A stretch of 64,000 nt of DNA from Myrica gale (lineage: Eukaryota > Streptophyta > Magnoliopsida > Fagales > Myricaceae), in assembly GCA_963930655.1 (NCBI GenBank), contig OZ005617.1:16582068-16646067 (forward strand), read 5' to 3'. How positions within the stretch are numbered: position 1 is the stretch's first letter; the number at the start of each line of letters is the position of its first letter. The notes under the pieces are model-generated. The model ran no database searches. It was not told the origin of the DNA and was given only the letters and a program-made list of their open reading frames with translations. Shown piece by piece: positions 51,130-61,085 of the stretch. A program made the translations under genes and the position numbers.

Positions 51130-52536
51130 CCTTGGGATGTACCTTGAGATAAAATGCATCCCAAGTACACCAACCAAATTTGTCCACTATACCTGGTGAG
51201 TTTTTCTCTTCGAGAAGCCTAAAGGTCCCCAAGTGGACCCTAATCACCTTCATGGCTTCCTTAGCGAGACAATACGGGTCGTCACCAACATGCATGTACA
51301 AACAGCTCCTGAAGCTGGACCCACAGACGCTTGTGGACCCGCTCTCCATACACACATCCATGTAGTCATAGACCCCAGGTTGCAGAGACGCTCTGAATGG
51401 TCCTTCAAGGAGTGGAAGCAAGAGAACGTAGGGGCGGCCCAAGTTATTCTTCTCCAGAATCATCATCTGGGTCTCTTGCTCCATATCTCCTCCACTGCTT
51501 CCAACCCAGTGGGTGGTCCACCAGACTTTGAACCTGAATATGCTCATGAACCTTATCCCCCTGAGCTTCCGATGGGAATCACGTGCCGGCTCTTCGGCTC
51601 GTCAGCATCAAACCCCACGAAGCAGTCGGCCGTGTTCTTGGTCTTGTCTGACGAGATAAAGGGTGAGGGTCTGGCTATAATGCTTAAGTTAAATAAATAT
51701 AAATTCCTAACATTTCATTTTATCAAATCTTCTTAAAATAAGTTTTAATGATTAAGGAACACTGATGCTTTTTAATGACTAGAGATTTAACAATTTGGTA
51801 GTTTCATACAATATTTTATGCTATTAATATTCAAATAAATATTAATTTTGATAGTCAATAAATGTTGACCTTTTAAGATGTTCTCTAATTGTATTGATTA
51901 TGGATTTTATTGGTTTAGATTTCTCATGCTATATTTTTTATATGATCTCTAATTTATTGATTTTGGATATCATTAGTTTAAATTTTATTGATATGGACCA
52001 AAAAACAAAAGAAAAAAACAATTGGAACAAATGTGTAAAAGTTTCAAAAAATAGCCCAATATAAATATTACTCTTGGGTTTGGACAAAAAATAAAAACTT
52101 CCTTCCGTTAGTTTGCTATCCCAGAGACTCCACGTCATATAAAAAATAAAATTTATTTGGTTATATTTTATTGTTTTGTTGTTTTATTTTAATTTTATAT
52201 TTGACATGAAATTTGTGATTTGGTGTTAATTGGAAACGTGGCACAACTTTGTGGATATGACATGTCAATCCATTAACTCTATCTCTACATGACAAATTGT
52301 GGAAGGACGTTTTTTTCTCTTTGTGAGGACTGCGTATGATTAATTACAAAATACAAGGTGTCCCTAAAAATTGTTTTTTCTTTTGACAAATTCAATAGAA
52401 GATTGGAATTTTTAGGACGCTAAACAAAGACACGTCTTCAAGCCCAATACGTATACTATAAATAAACACAGGCGAATCTAAGGGGAAAGAGTTATTCCTA
52501 GTCCGAGGTTTAGAATTGCTTGAATCTTGAATTTCA

Positions 52537-54207
52537 ATGGATTCATCGCAGATCAAAGAGGATCAACGGCCTTTTTCCTACGTAGACGACGATGATGAGG
52601 ACCGGCCTTGTACCGACGAAGAACTCGACTTCTACCTTAATGAAGTTAAGAAGAGTGATGTAAGTAGGATTCTCTCCTCTTCTATAACGTTCGCTTAGTT
52701 CCTTCTTCTCACCGACTCGATCCTTGTCTTGTGTTAGGGCTTTGATATTCCTTTCACTTGTTTCTTCGGCGATTTTAATATGTTTACACCGCAAGACCTA
52801 AGCGAAGAGAATACTTACAAGCGCTTCGAAGGCAGGGCGCGGCTTGCAATCCAGGAGTACAACCGTCGGTTCAAGGTTAGTTTTTTGCAAATAAGTCTCT
52901 TAAGAATTTGTTACAAATTCAAAGATCGGAAACTTAACCACGCGAGAGAGAGAGTGAGAAAGATAGGGACGGGTGAGAATACAAAGGGTTTCCGGTAGCG
53001 CATGATGGAGCGTCCCGGAAGCCCCTGTCCAGAGGTGACAGCTTCGGAGTCGTTCACCGCGGCTCTTATTCTCTTCTGAGGTGTGTCTTTACCGGAACTC
53101 TCTCGTTGTGGTTGTGTTTCTGGTTTTAGAATGGCCGGGGTGCTGGTCATGCTGTAAGGGTTGCTGCTTTTTGGGATCTGGGGAAGTGTCGTACAAGTTT
53201 GTGGGCAGATCTGTGTAATGGAAGGCTACAGATCCAGCTGGGTGTTGTTGGCAAGCGTGGCCTGAGGCTTGTTGAAGGGTTCGGATCCGACATGTCTCTG
53301 ACTTGTGGCGGTGCTTTGTTATTTTTGAGATGCTTTGTTATTTTTGATAGGGATAAATGCAAAATTGGTCCCGCAAAAATCGATTTAGTCCCTGTGATTT
53401 CAGAAAGTGATAAAATCAGTCCCGGATGGAGGACCAATAACAAACGAAAATAGAATCACATGGACTAAATCGATGTTTTTCATATCACAGGGACTAAAAC
53501 GATTTTTGCGTATAGTACAGGAACTGATTTTGCATTTATCCCTTTTTGATATGCGGTTTTTGTGCTAATTTTTGGGATGACTTTGGCTTTTCCTCAGCTG
53601 ACATCGGATTTTTTAAAGCTTTACTGGAAGGGGAAGAATGTAATCACTATATATTTGCATTTGAATTCGGGAAATTAATACAAGCCGTGTTATGAATGTA
53701 AAGAGAAAATGGAACAATACAAATTTATGAATGTTTCTCTTCAATACCAATTTATTGGAACAATCACATGTTTTGACAATTACCTTTTTGTTTAGGAGAT
53801 GAATGCGGATCTGGAGTTGGTGAAGGTTTTGAAAGGAATGTGTAAGCTTGAGAATATGGATATTAGGTATTTTGTAACCTTTGAGGCCAGGGATCTTACT
53901 ACTGGAGGCAATACTAAGATCTATCAAGCTGTGTTGCTCAGTACCGATCCGAATGATGGGATGGAGGTGTTGTCTTTTCGGGTAAAACCTCCCGAGAATG
54001 AACAAGGTAAGGAATTACTACTCAAGTTTATTTTTTGGACATTGAGAAGATATAAGTCATTGAAGTGAAACTTTGACATTTTTTATATATTTTTTATTTT
54101 GAGCTTTCATTCCTGTTATTTGTTTTCACATTTCTTTTTCTTTGGGTCAATTAGGTCTATGCATTGAGAAGGAATGGCTTTGGGAAGGTCATATCTGGAA
54201 GGGTTAG
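52537..54207 (+). CDS. Cystatin-related protein, copy A
   Basis: Four exons, 52537-52659, 52738-52875, 53796-54006 and 54155-54207, have GT-AG junctions and total 525 nt, encoding 174 residues. The N-terminus is acidic (DDDDEDRPCTDEELDFYL). Then come FTCFFGDFNM, ARLAIQEYNRRFK, ELVKVLKGMCKLENMDIRYF, VTFEARDLTTGGNTKIYQAV and a tail ending GHIWKG. Helix-forming A..AIQEYN, then VKVLKG and YFVTFEARD, then KIYQA, fit the cystatin/monellin fold of plant cystatin-related proteins. The inhibitory QxVxG loop of true cystatins is not evident (GMCKLEN instead), so protease inhibition is doubtful and the role unknown. Intron 2 carries about 500 bp absent from copy B, including a 193-bp MITE. An ATG begins the frame conserved in both copies. 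Confidence 0.75.
53350..53542. mobile_element. MULE-type MITE in intron 2 of copy A, 193 bp
   Basis: Starts GGGATAAATGCAAAATTGG and ends TTTTGCATTTATCCC. It is flanked by a perfect 9-bp duplication TTTTTGATA (53341-53349 and 53543-53551). Same family as 19490-19721. Copy B of the gene lacks it, so it arrived after the duplication or was lost from B. Confidence 0.88.
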
Positions 54208-54619
54208 TTTTTATCAAAGATAAACTGAATACTTCAAGGAATGGCTTTGGGAAGAGGTGGCTTGAAGCCTTGAGAATATGGCTGGTCATTTAATGTTGGT
54301 TCGCGAAACCTTTCATTGCTCTTCACTGCATTTTTTCTAACTATTCTCAAACTTTGAGAAAATAAAAAAGTTCTGTTTTCATCTAATAAGTAATAAGTTG
54401 CAAACCTGATAGCTTTATCATATGAGATAGAAGGAGTCACTTAAGTTGGTTGATTGGATAGAGTTGGTATGATTTGCAAACTTACTGCTGGATACACAAA
54501 TGAGAAGTTGATTTCTACCTTTTACAGTTTCTTGGGTGTACTGACCAAGTTTTTCATTGTATGGTAGAGGACTTGGATCCGAAATGGACTTGTCTTATTG
54601 CTGTCGATAAGGCTTTTTA
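54208..54619. other. 3' flank of cystatin-related copy A
   Basis: Closely matches 59922-60310 in unit B. Shared stretches include CTTTCATTGCTCTTCACTGC. Partial repeats of exon 4 (GGAATGGCTTTGGGAAG) occur here. No separate gene. Confidence 0.5.
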
Positions 54620-54960
54620 ACTCGCTGTAGTCTCCCTAATTTGACAGTTATGGCAGCATGGTCGTGATCAGAGACACCTGCCGCATGAAAGATTGCACTT
54701 GATAAATCAAAAACATCGTCCCACTTTTCATTAATCAATGCCCGATGCAGCTTTTGCATGATTGGAGCATCAACCCTCCTATTTGATCATTGTCTGAACA
54801 CTGTACCTTAGATCCAACAATTCAGCTTGTTCCATGAATACACGCAAGTCATTCGTCCATGCAGGCCATTGTGAGGAGCCTCATCTCTAGAGCGTACATG
54901 GCATTCATATCTCCCAGGACCACCCACGGGATGTTAATGCCATTATCGATGGATCCGGCT
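54620..54960 (-). mobile_element. LINE endonuclease fragment, unit A
   Basis: On the minus strand the translation shows NIPWVVLGDMNAMYALEMRL, with the GDxN motif of the AP-type endonuclease of plant L1-like LINEs, then broken sequence like that in unit B. Stops and frameshifts interrupt it. It was duplicated together with the cystatin-related gene. Confidence 0.65.
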
Positions 54961-57187
54961 CCCAGTGGGACCCACACTCATGTGTCACTCTCTCTCCTCA
55001 TTGCACACCCTGCAATACCCTAGGATTTGCAGAATATCCTGGTCCATTATCGACACCCAATAAATCCCTCCATAGTTTACGTCAATCTTCATACTTGGTC
55101 TTTACACCCAATCATCCTCACCCCGACCAGCGCTTCCTTATTCCAACCCACCCATATTCGTCCACGAGAGTAGTTGCTATAGTTATCCAAAAAGCACTAA
55201 CAACCGGCTACCATTTTCTGAACTACAATACTTACCTGAGCAAATATGAGATGACCATACTTACCTGAGCTTTGGTATTGTCTCAATACACTAAAATATT
55301 ATACATAAATTATCACATTTGAATTTTTGTGAGAAATAATTATATAAAAGACCAGTACAAAGGAAAATTTGACATTGTAATAGTTAAAACAAATTTATAA
55401 TTTTGGCTTAAAATATTGGGGTCTTCTAAACAAATGAATTGCCAAATTAATAAGAAAAAATATCTAAAAAAAGTAAGTTCCAAAAAAGACAGTAACATAA
55501 TCCTACATGACTAGATAAGTAGTTTGTCTAATTATATTTGGTGTACTTCCTGGCAGACTAGATTTTCTCGCAATTTTTATATATCCACTAATTCTCCAAC
55601 TGTCTCCCCAAGTATTCTGCACCAACCAGTAGTTTTTCTCTTCTTCTTCGTCTCAACCAAAACCTATTATTAGAATTGCAAGATTGCCTAATGGAAATGA
55701 GGTAGGGTCTTTAAATCCTTCATATAGACCCTATCATCCACTACAAAATAATAATAATAAAAGTAAGTATTCACAAAATTGATACTGTGACATTACAAAA
55801 AAAAAGAGTAAGAAATTGACAAAAATGATATTGCTATTTCAATCACATTTTTAAGTTGTATTTACTTTATTGTAATATTTGAATTCCTTATAGCAGCTAT
55901 TGGTTGTTTCATTACTGCCTTGAGAAGCTCTACTTTGTTGTCACTATCTACCTTAACGATACTGGTAATGTGTATCACATTTTGGAACTACAAGAAGATA
56001 AAATTTGATCTAAATACATATGTATAAGAATAATGTTAAAGATATAAATTTTTGCATGTCTTCATATTACCTCTTCTTCCGTTTTTGGTCTGCATAGATT
56101 TTTTGATCGTGAAAAGGATATTCTTGTTCTCTTCTAATTCTATTTGTTTGAATTCATTTAAAAGCTTTTTTAAAGTGATTGGTCTAGGGTTCAACCTTGT
56201 CTTCTATACAACAATCAATAAGTTCTCCTTTGTCTATACAAAGGTGTTTGTGTATTCCATTAAAACCACCCACAAAGTTTTAAGGTTAAGAATAGAAATT
56301 TCTCTTCTACAGAAAAACTCTACTCTCTTTTATAAGTATTTCAGTTTGTTCAAGCACAAATGTCTAGAGGTGAAAGATCATATTCTAGCTCATATTATTT
56401 AGTTCATACAATATTTACTTTTGAATTCACGAAATTAGTACAAGCAGTGTTATGAATGTAAAGAGAAAATGGTGGAGACGAAGGTCTACCCTAGAGTTCA
56501 CATAATGTTTCGCTTCAATACACATTTAGGGGATTTATTGGGAGGCTCGACTACCTGAGAGCATATCGGAAAAGAAGAGGGAGGTGGGAGGGGCCGAACC
56601 TCCTCCTGCGGCCGAAAAAGGGGGCTGGAAAGGAGGATGATTCTAAAGAGAAGGGAGAGCTTCTCTCTCTCTAGAAAGAGGGGTGTGGTTTTTGCATTCA
56701 TTATATTTTTCTTAACTTATTTGTCAAGAATTTGTTGTCTAAGACGTCAAACTCCAAACACTTAATCAGACTACATAATATGAGTATGAGTATCTATTAG
56801 TTAAAACCTTGCTCAGGAAAAAAAAGTAAGATTCAGATTTAAGCCTAATCGATCATTAGCTACAGTTATTTCAAAAATCAAAATCCATCCTTTCATCTAT
56901 TAAACTATCCCCTCGACAGGCTATTTCTTTCATTAGCTGTACACCTAAATTGATTGGATTGGAGTAGGGCTGCTCAAAAGAACTGGAATTTTCCGGTTCT
57001 CCCAGTATCTGCACTAGTATCGAAAATCCGATACCTGCACTTAACGGTAGTGGTAGCAGTTGTCAATATGTAGAAACCAACCTATTCAGTAGCGGTGGCG
57101 GTTATTGCCATAACCAGTACCTCTACAGGGTTTGAACATCCTTAACATAAATAATAGCCATGAGTTATATTTTTTTAACACGTATAT
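54961..57187. other. Non-genic remainder of unit A
   Basis: AT-rich DNA collinear with about 60890-63020 of unit B. A frame at 56052-56402 has no domain. The GC-patched area near 56975-57145 (GTAGCGGTGGCGGTTATTG-type) resembles 57900-58010 and looks like transposon DNA. Confidence 0.4.
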
Positions 57188-57411
57188 TAAGTAAATATAA
57201 ACCCCTAACCTTCCATTTTAACAAATCTTATTAAAAGAAGTTTTAATTCTTAAGGAACGCTAGTGCTTTTTAATGGCCAGAGATTTGGCAATTTGGTAGT
57301 TTCATACAATATTTGACCCTATTAATATTCAAATAAATATTAATGTCGATAGCAAATAAATGTTGATCTTTTAAGATGTTCTCTAATTGTATTGATTATG
57401 GATTTTATTAA

Positions 57412-57715
57412 TCTTGAAATGATCTTCCAGTTCGGGGGAGAATTCGCAAAACTCCGTTTCCATCGAGAATTGAATGAAGTTTTCCCATATTTCAACTGGA
57501 GAATCTAACAGAGACATTACTGTCGAGATTTTGACCGAAAAATTAGGCATTCCATGCCCTCGGAATGTGCTTTGTCGTGCTAGGTCACTGACATATCCTT
57601 TGTCTTTATTTGACCCCAAGAATGGATTGGATCGAAACGACTTTCCTGTTGAACCCCTTTGTGTCTGTATGAATTTTTGACCGCACGGAATCTCCATAGC
57701 CAATTTTCCATTCGC
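57412..57715. other. About 300-bp insertion unique to unit B, open on both strands
   Basis: Unit A lacks this segment. It is open on the minus strand across its whole length (for example [19 protein letters not shown]) and on the plus strand (68 codons from 57474). Base composition is more even than the surrounding AT-rich DNA. I could not assign it to a gene family or organelle gene. Confidence 0.45.
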
Positions 57716-58494
57716 TATCTTTTAATATGTTCTCTAATTAAATTGATTTTGGATGTCATTAGTTTAGATTTTATTGATATTGGCTCAATGGACCAAAAAA
57801 ACAAAAGAAAAAAACAAATGACCACGTGCATAAAATGTTCCAAAAATAGCCCAAAATAAAATGACGGTAATTGAGACACTCTTCCACTAAAATTGACACC
57901 GCCAAAGGCGGTTACCATACTTAATGATAGTGGCAGCGGTCCAATATTTGAAAATCGACTGATCTGGTAGCAGTAGCGATTATTGTCATAACCAGCATCG
58001 CTACCAAATTTTGAATAATCCCAGATTGGAGAATCCTAAATAATCCCAGATTGGGTCTCTCTATCCAAATTAAATATCTTTTTCATCCTCTTTAGGATAT
58101 CTTAAAGAAGTCAATGCTAACAATTCAAAGGTGAAAAAGTTTATTTCTTTATTTTACCATATGATTAGGATCTAGAAGTTGTGTCATCCAACGAGTATTC
58201 AGAGTATTATATGAAGATCCTTATATTTACTCACTTCTTTTATAAAAACCTACATTGTTCTTGCGGGAAACAATATGAGATAATGATCCTACTTTTTGGA
58301 TTTGTTGTCATTTTATTTCATTTTTTTATTAAATGCATATTATTTCTGCTACAAGCATCATGTTGAGTATTTTATAGGATTAAAGACAATTTTTGGTCTC
58401 TTGGTTCAAAAATGGTCTTTGAACTTTACAATGAACATAGGCAGAACTCTTGGGTTCGGACAAAAAGTAAAAACTTTCTTCCTCTTTTTCTTGG

Positions 58495-58635
58495 GTTCAG
58501 TGAAAAAGGTGAAGAGAGAGATAATTTTTTATATTTTTTATAGTGAATAGTAATGATTTGATGGAAGAAAGAGAAATTATATTGTAATTTTTTATTGTGT
58601 TAAAATTTTAGAGTGAGTAAAATTTTAGGATGCAA
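58495..58635. mobile_element. MITE of the 274-472 family in the upstream region of copy B
   Basis: Shares TTCAGTGAAAAAG, GAGAGAGATAATTTTTTATA and AATAGTAATGATTTGATGG with the elements at 274-472 and 1250-1447. It lies about 100 bp before the ATG of cystatin-related copy B and is absent before copy A, so it may alter the promoter. Confidence 0.65.
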
Positions 58636-58728
58636 ACGCAGTCATAACCTTTTTCTCTTTATAGACACGGGCGAATCTAAGGGGAAAGAGTTATTCCTAG
58701 TCCCAGGTTTCGAATTGCTTGAATTTCA

Positions 58729-59921
58729 ATGGATTCATCGCAGATCGAAGAGGATCAACGACCTTTTTCCTATGAAGACGATGATGATGAGGACCGGCCT
58801 TGTACCGACGAAGAACTCGACTTCTACCTGAATGAAGTTAAGAAGAGTGATGTAAGTAGGATTGCTCTCCTCTTCTATAACGTTCGCTTAGTTCCTTATT
58901 CTCACCGACTCGATCCTTGTGTTAGGGATTTGATATTCCTTTCACTTGTTTCCTCGGCGATTTTAATATGATCACGCCGCAAGACCTAAGCGAAGAGGAT
59001 TCGTACAAATGCTTCGAAGACATGGCGTGGCTTGCCATCCAGGAGTACAACCGTCGGTTCAAGGTTGGTTTTTTGCAAATAAGTCTCTAAGAATTTGTTA
59101 CAAATACAAAGAACGGAAACTTAACCACGCGTGAGAGGGAGGGAGGGAGAGAGAGAGATAGGGAAGGATGAGAATACTGAGGGTTTCCGGTGGCGCGTGA
59201 TTGAGTGTCCCTGAAGCCCCTGGCCAGATCGGGTGACCTATTTTGGGGATGTCTTTGGCTTTTCCTCAGCAAATTCGGATTGTTTAAAGCTTTACTGAAA
59301 GGGGAAGAATGTAATCACTAATATATTTGCATTTGAATTCACGAAATAAATACAAGCTGTGTTATGAATGTAAAGAGAAAATGGCGGAGGCGAGGTCTAC
59401 CCTAGTTCCTAAAGTTCACATAATGTTTCTCTTCAATACAAATTTACTGGCACAATGATTGACAGTTACCTTCTTGTTTAGGAGTTGAATGCGGATATGG
59501 AGTTGGTGAAGATTTTGAAAGGAATGTGTAAGCTTGAGGATCTGGTTAGGTATTTTATAACCTTTGAGGCCAGGGATCTTACTACTGGAGGCAATACTAA
59601 GATCTATCAAACTGTGTTGCGTTCTGATCAGTATGATGGGATGGAGGTGTTGTCTTTTAGGCTAAAACCTCCTGAGAATGAGCAAGGTAAGGAATTACTT
59701 TTACAGGATTTCATTCTACTAGGTATTCCCAACTTTCTGACATTATTATGAGGAATTACTACTCTTATGTTAATTTGTTTGGACATTGAGAAGGTAATTC
59801 AAGTGAAACATTGACAGTTTTTTTTTAAAAACAAAATTTATTTTCAGCTTTCATTCCTGTTATTTGTTTTCACGTTTCTTTTTCTTTGGATCACCTAGGT
59901 CTATGCATTGAGAAGGAATGA
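58729..59921 (+). CDS. Cystatin-related protein, copy B
   Basis: Exons 58729-58851, 58926-59063, 59482-59686 and 59899-59921 have intact GT-AG junctions and total 489 nt, encoding 162 residues. The protein matches copy A through the acidic N-terminus (DDDDEDRPCTDEELDFYL), FTCFLGDFNM, LAIQEYNRRFK, ELVKILKGMCKLEDLVRYF and TFEARDLTTGGNTKIYQTV. Differences: exon 3 is six bases shorter, without a frame change, and a Trp codon in exon 4 has become TGA (59919-59921), removing the last 12 residues of copy A. The body of the fold is unaffected, so it may be functional. Intron 2 is 418 bp, without the insertions of copy A. Activity as a protease inhibitor is unproven for the same reason as copy A. Confidence 0.75.
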
Positions 59922-60549
59922 CTTTGGGAAGGTCATATCTGGAAGCGTTTCTCTGCTAAGTAGGAATGGATTAGGGTCTGCCATCTGTGGAGTTTTATGA
60001 TGGAAGCAAATACTTGAACCCTTGAGAATATGGCTGATCTTTTAATGTTGGTTCGTGAAACCTTTCATTGCTCTTCACTGCATTTTTTTCCAACTGTTCT
60101 GAAACTTTAAGAAAATAAAAAAGTTCTGTTTCATCTAATAAGTGCAGACCTGATAGCTTTATCATATGAGATAGAAGGAGTCACTTAAGTTGGTTGATTG
60201 GATAGAAAAATGGTAGAATTGGTATGATTTGCAAACTTACTGGTGGAAACACAAATGAGAAGTTGATTTCTACCTTTTACAGTTTACTGAAAGAGTCTCA
60301 TTTTTAGTTCCTTCAGTTTAGTGGCCAACTGGAACACAGGGGAACCAGCATCCTCTTCCCTCCACACCTCTTCCACCACTTCCAAGAACTTCGAAAGTGC
60401 TGGAGGTGAGGATGATTGGGTGTAAAGACCAAGCAATTCATTGTATGGCGGAGGACTTTGATTGGAAATGGACTTGTCTTATTCTGTGGTATGGGGAGAA
60501 CAAGTATGAACATAGACTTAGACTATATATGGAGGGATTTAATGGGTGT
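59922..60549. other. 3' flank of cystatin-related copy B
   Basis: Collinear with the 3' flank of copy A, with small indels and no separate gene. Confidence 0.5.
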
Positions 60550-61085
60550 CGTTAAGGCTTTTTAACTCTCTGAAGTAATCGCAGCATGATTAGAGACACC
60601 TGCCGCATGAAAGATTGCACTTGACAAATCAAAAACATCACCCACTTCTTGTTAATCAATGCTCGATGCAGCTTTCGCATGATTGGAGCATCAACCCTTC
60701 TATTTGATCTTATTAACTTCTGACCACTGTGCCTGAGGTCCAACAATTCAGCTTGTTCCATGATTACGCGCAAGTCATTCTTCTATGCTGGCCATTGCGA
60801 GGAGCCACCACAAGCCTCATCTCTACTTGAGCGTATAGCATTCATATCTCCCAGGACCACCGACGGGATGTTAATGTCATTACCGACGCCCAATAAATCC
60901 CTCCATCAGCTTGTTCTTCCCATAACATCACCGAAATAAGACAAATCCAATACTTCCAATCCAAGCCCTCCACTATACAATGAATAGCTTGGTACTTTAT
61001 GCTTGAATACTCTATAACACGACCGAAATAAGACAAGTCCATTTCCAATCCAAGCCCTCCACCGTACAATGAATAGCTTGGTACT
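60550..61085 (-). mobile_element. LINE endonuclease fragment, unit B
   Basis: The minus strand reads ELLDLRHSGQKLIRSNRRV, then APIMRKLHRALINKKWVM, resembling the endonuclease segment of plant LINEs around the conserved NRR...KLDRALIN region. Further upstream it reads KYQAIHCIVEGLDW. An internal near-duplication of AATGAATAGCTTGGTACTT (about 60979 and 61068) is present. Stops and truncation show that it is inactive. Confidence 0.7.

Larger units (their letters stand above)
43540..51675 (-). pseudogene. Raffinose synthase (galactinol-sucrose galactosyltransferase) pseudogene
   Basis: Pieces of a GH36-type raffinose synthase lie in order on the minus strand. 51139-51675 includes FVGFDADEPKSRHVIPIG, IFRFKVWWTTHWVG and DKFGWCTWDAFYLKVHP. 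48524-49055 includes GMVLIDDGWQS, VYVWHALCGYWGGIRPNV and the nucleophile motif GIDGVKVDV. 45740-45915 reads LLEMLSEEFGGRVELAKAYY. 44026-44388 includes [28 protein letters not shown] and [18 protein letters not shown]. 43550-43755 includes EISLEPFSYELLTVSPVT and QFAPIGLVNMLNS. Lesions: a lost base after IPIG (near 51568), a two-base insertion near 45790, an extra C near 44315, a two-residue deletion in ASRASGP, and missing N-terminus, pre-C-terminal segment and C-terminus. A MULE, a TRIM, a Harbinger-like element, a LINE tail and probably a MITE interrupt it. An intact enzyme would transfer galactose from galactinol to sucrose; this copy cannot. Confidence 0.9.
51690..57187. repeat. Tandem segmental duplication, unit A
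   Basis: The unit starts just beyond the raffinose synthase pseudogene. Collinear matches with unit B include a non-coding stretch (51750-51925 with 57235-57410), all four exons of the cystatin-related gene, the LINE endonuclease fragment and ATATATCCACTAATTCTCCA (55580; B counterpart near 61420). Small differences and unique insertions in each unit show that the duplication is not recent. Confidence 0.8.

Noticed and set aside
56052..56402. 116-codon plus-strand frame in unit A
   Set aside because: AT-rich, no domain, and not preserved as an open frame in unit B.
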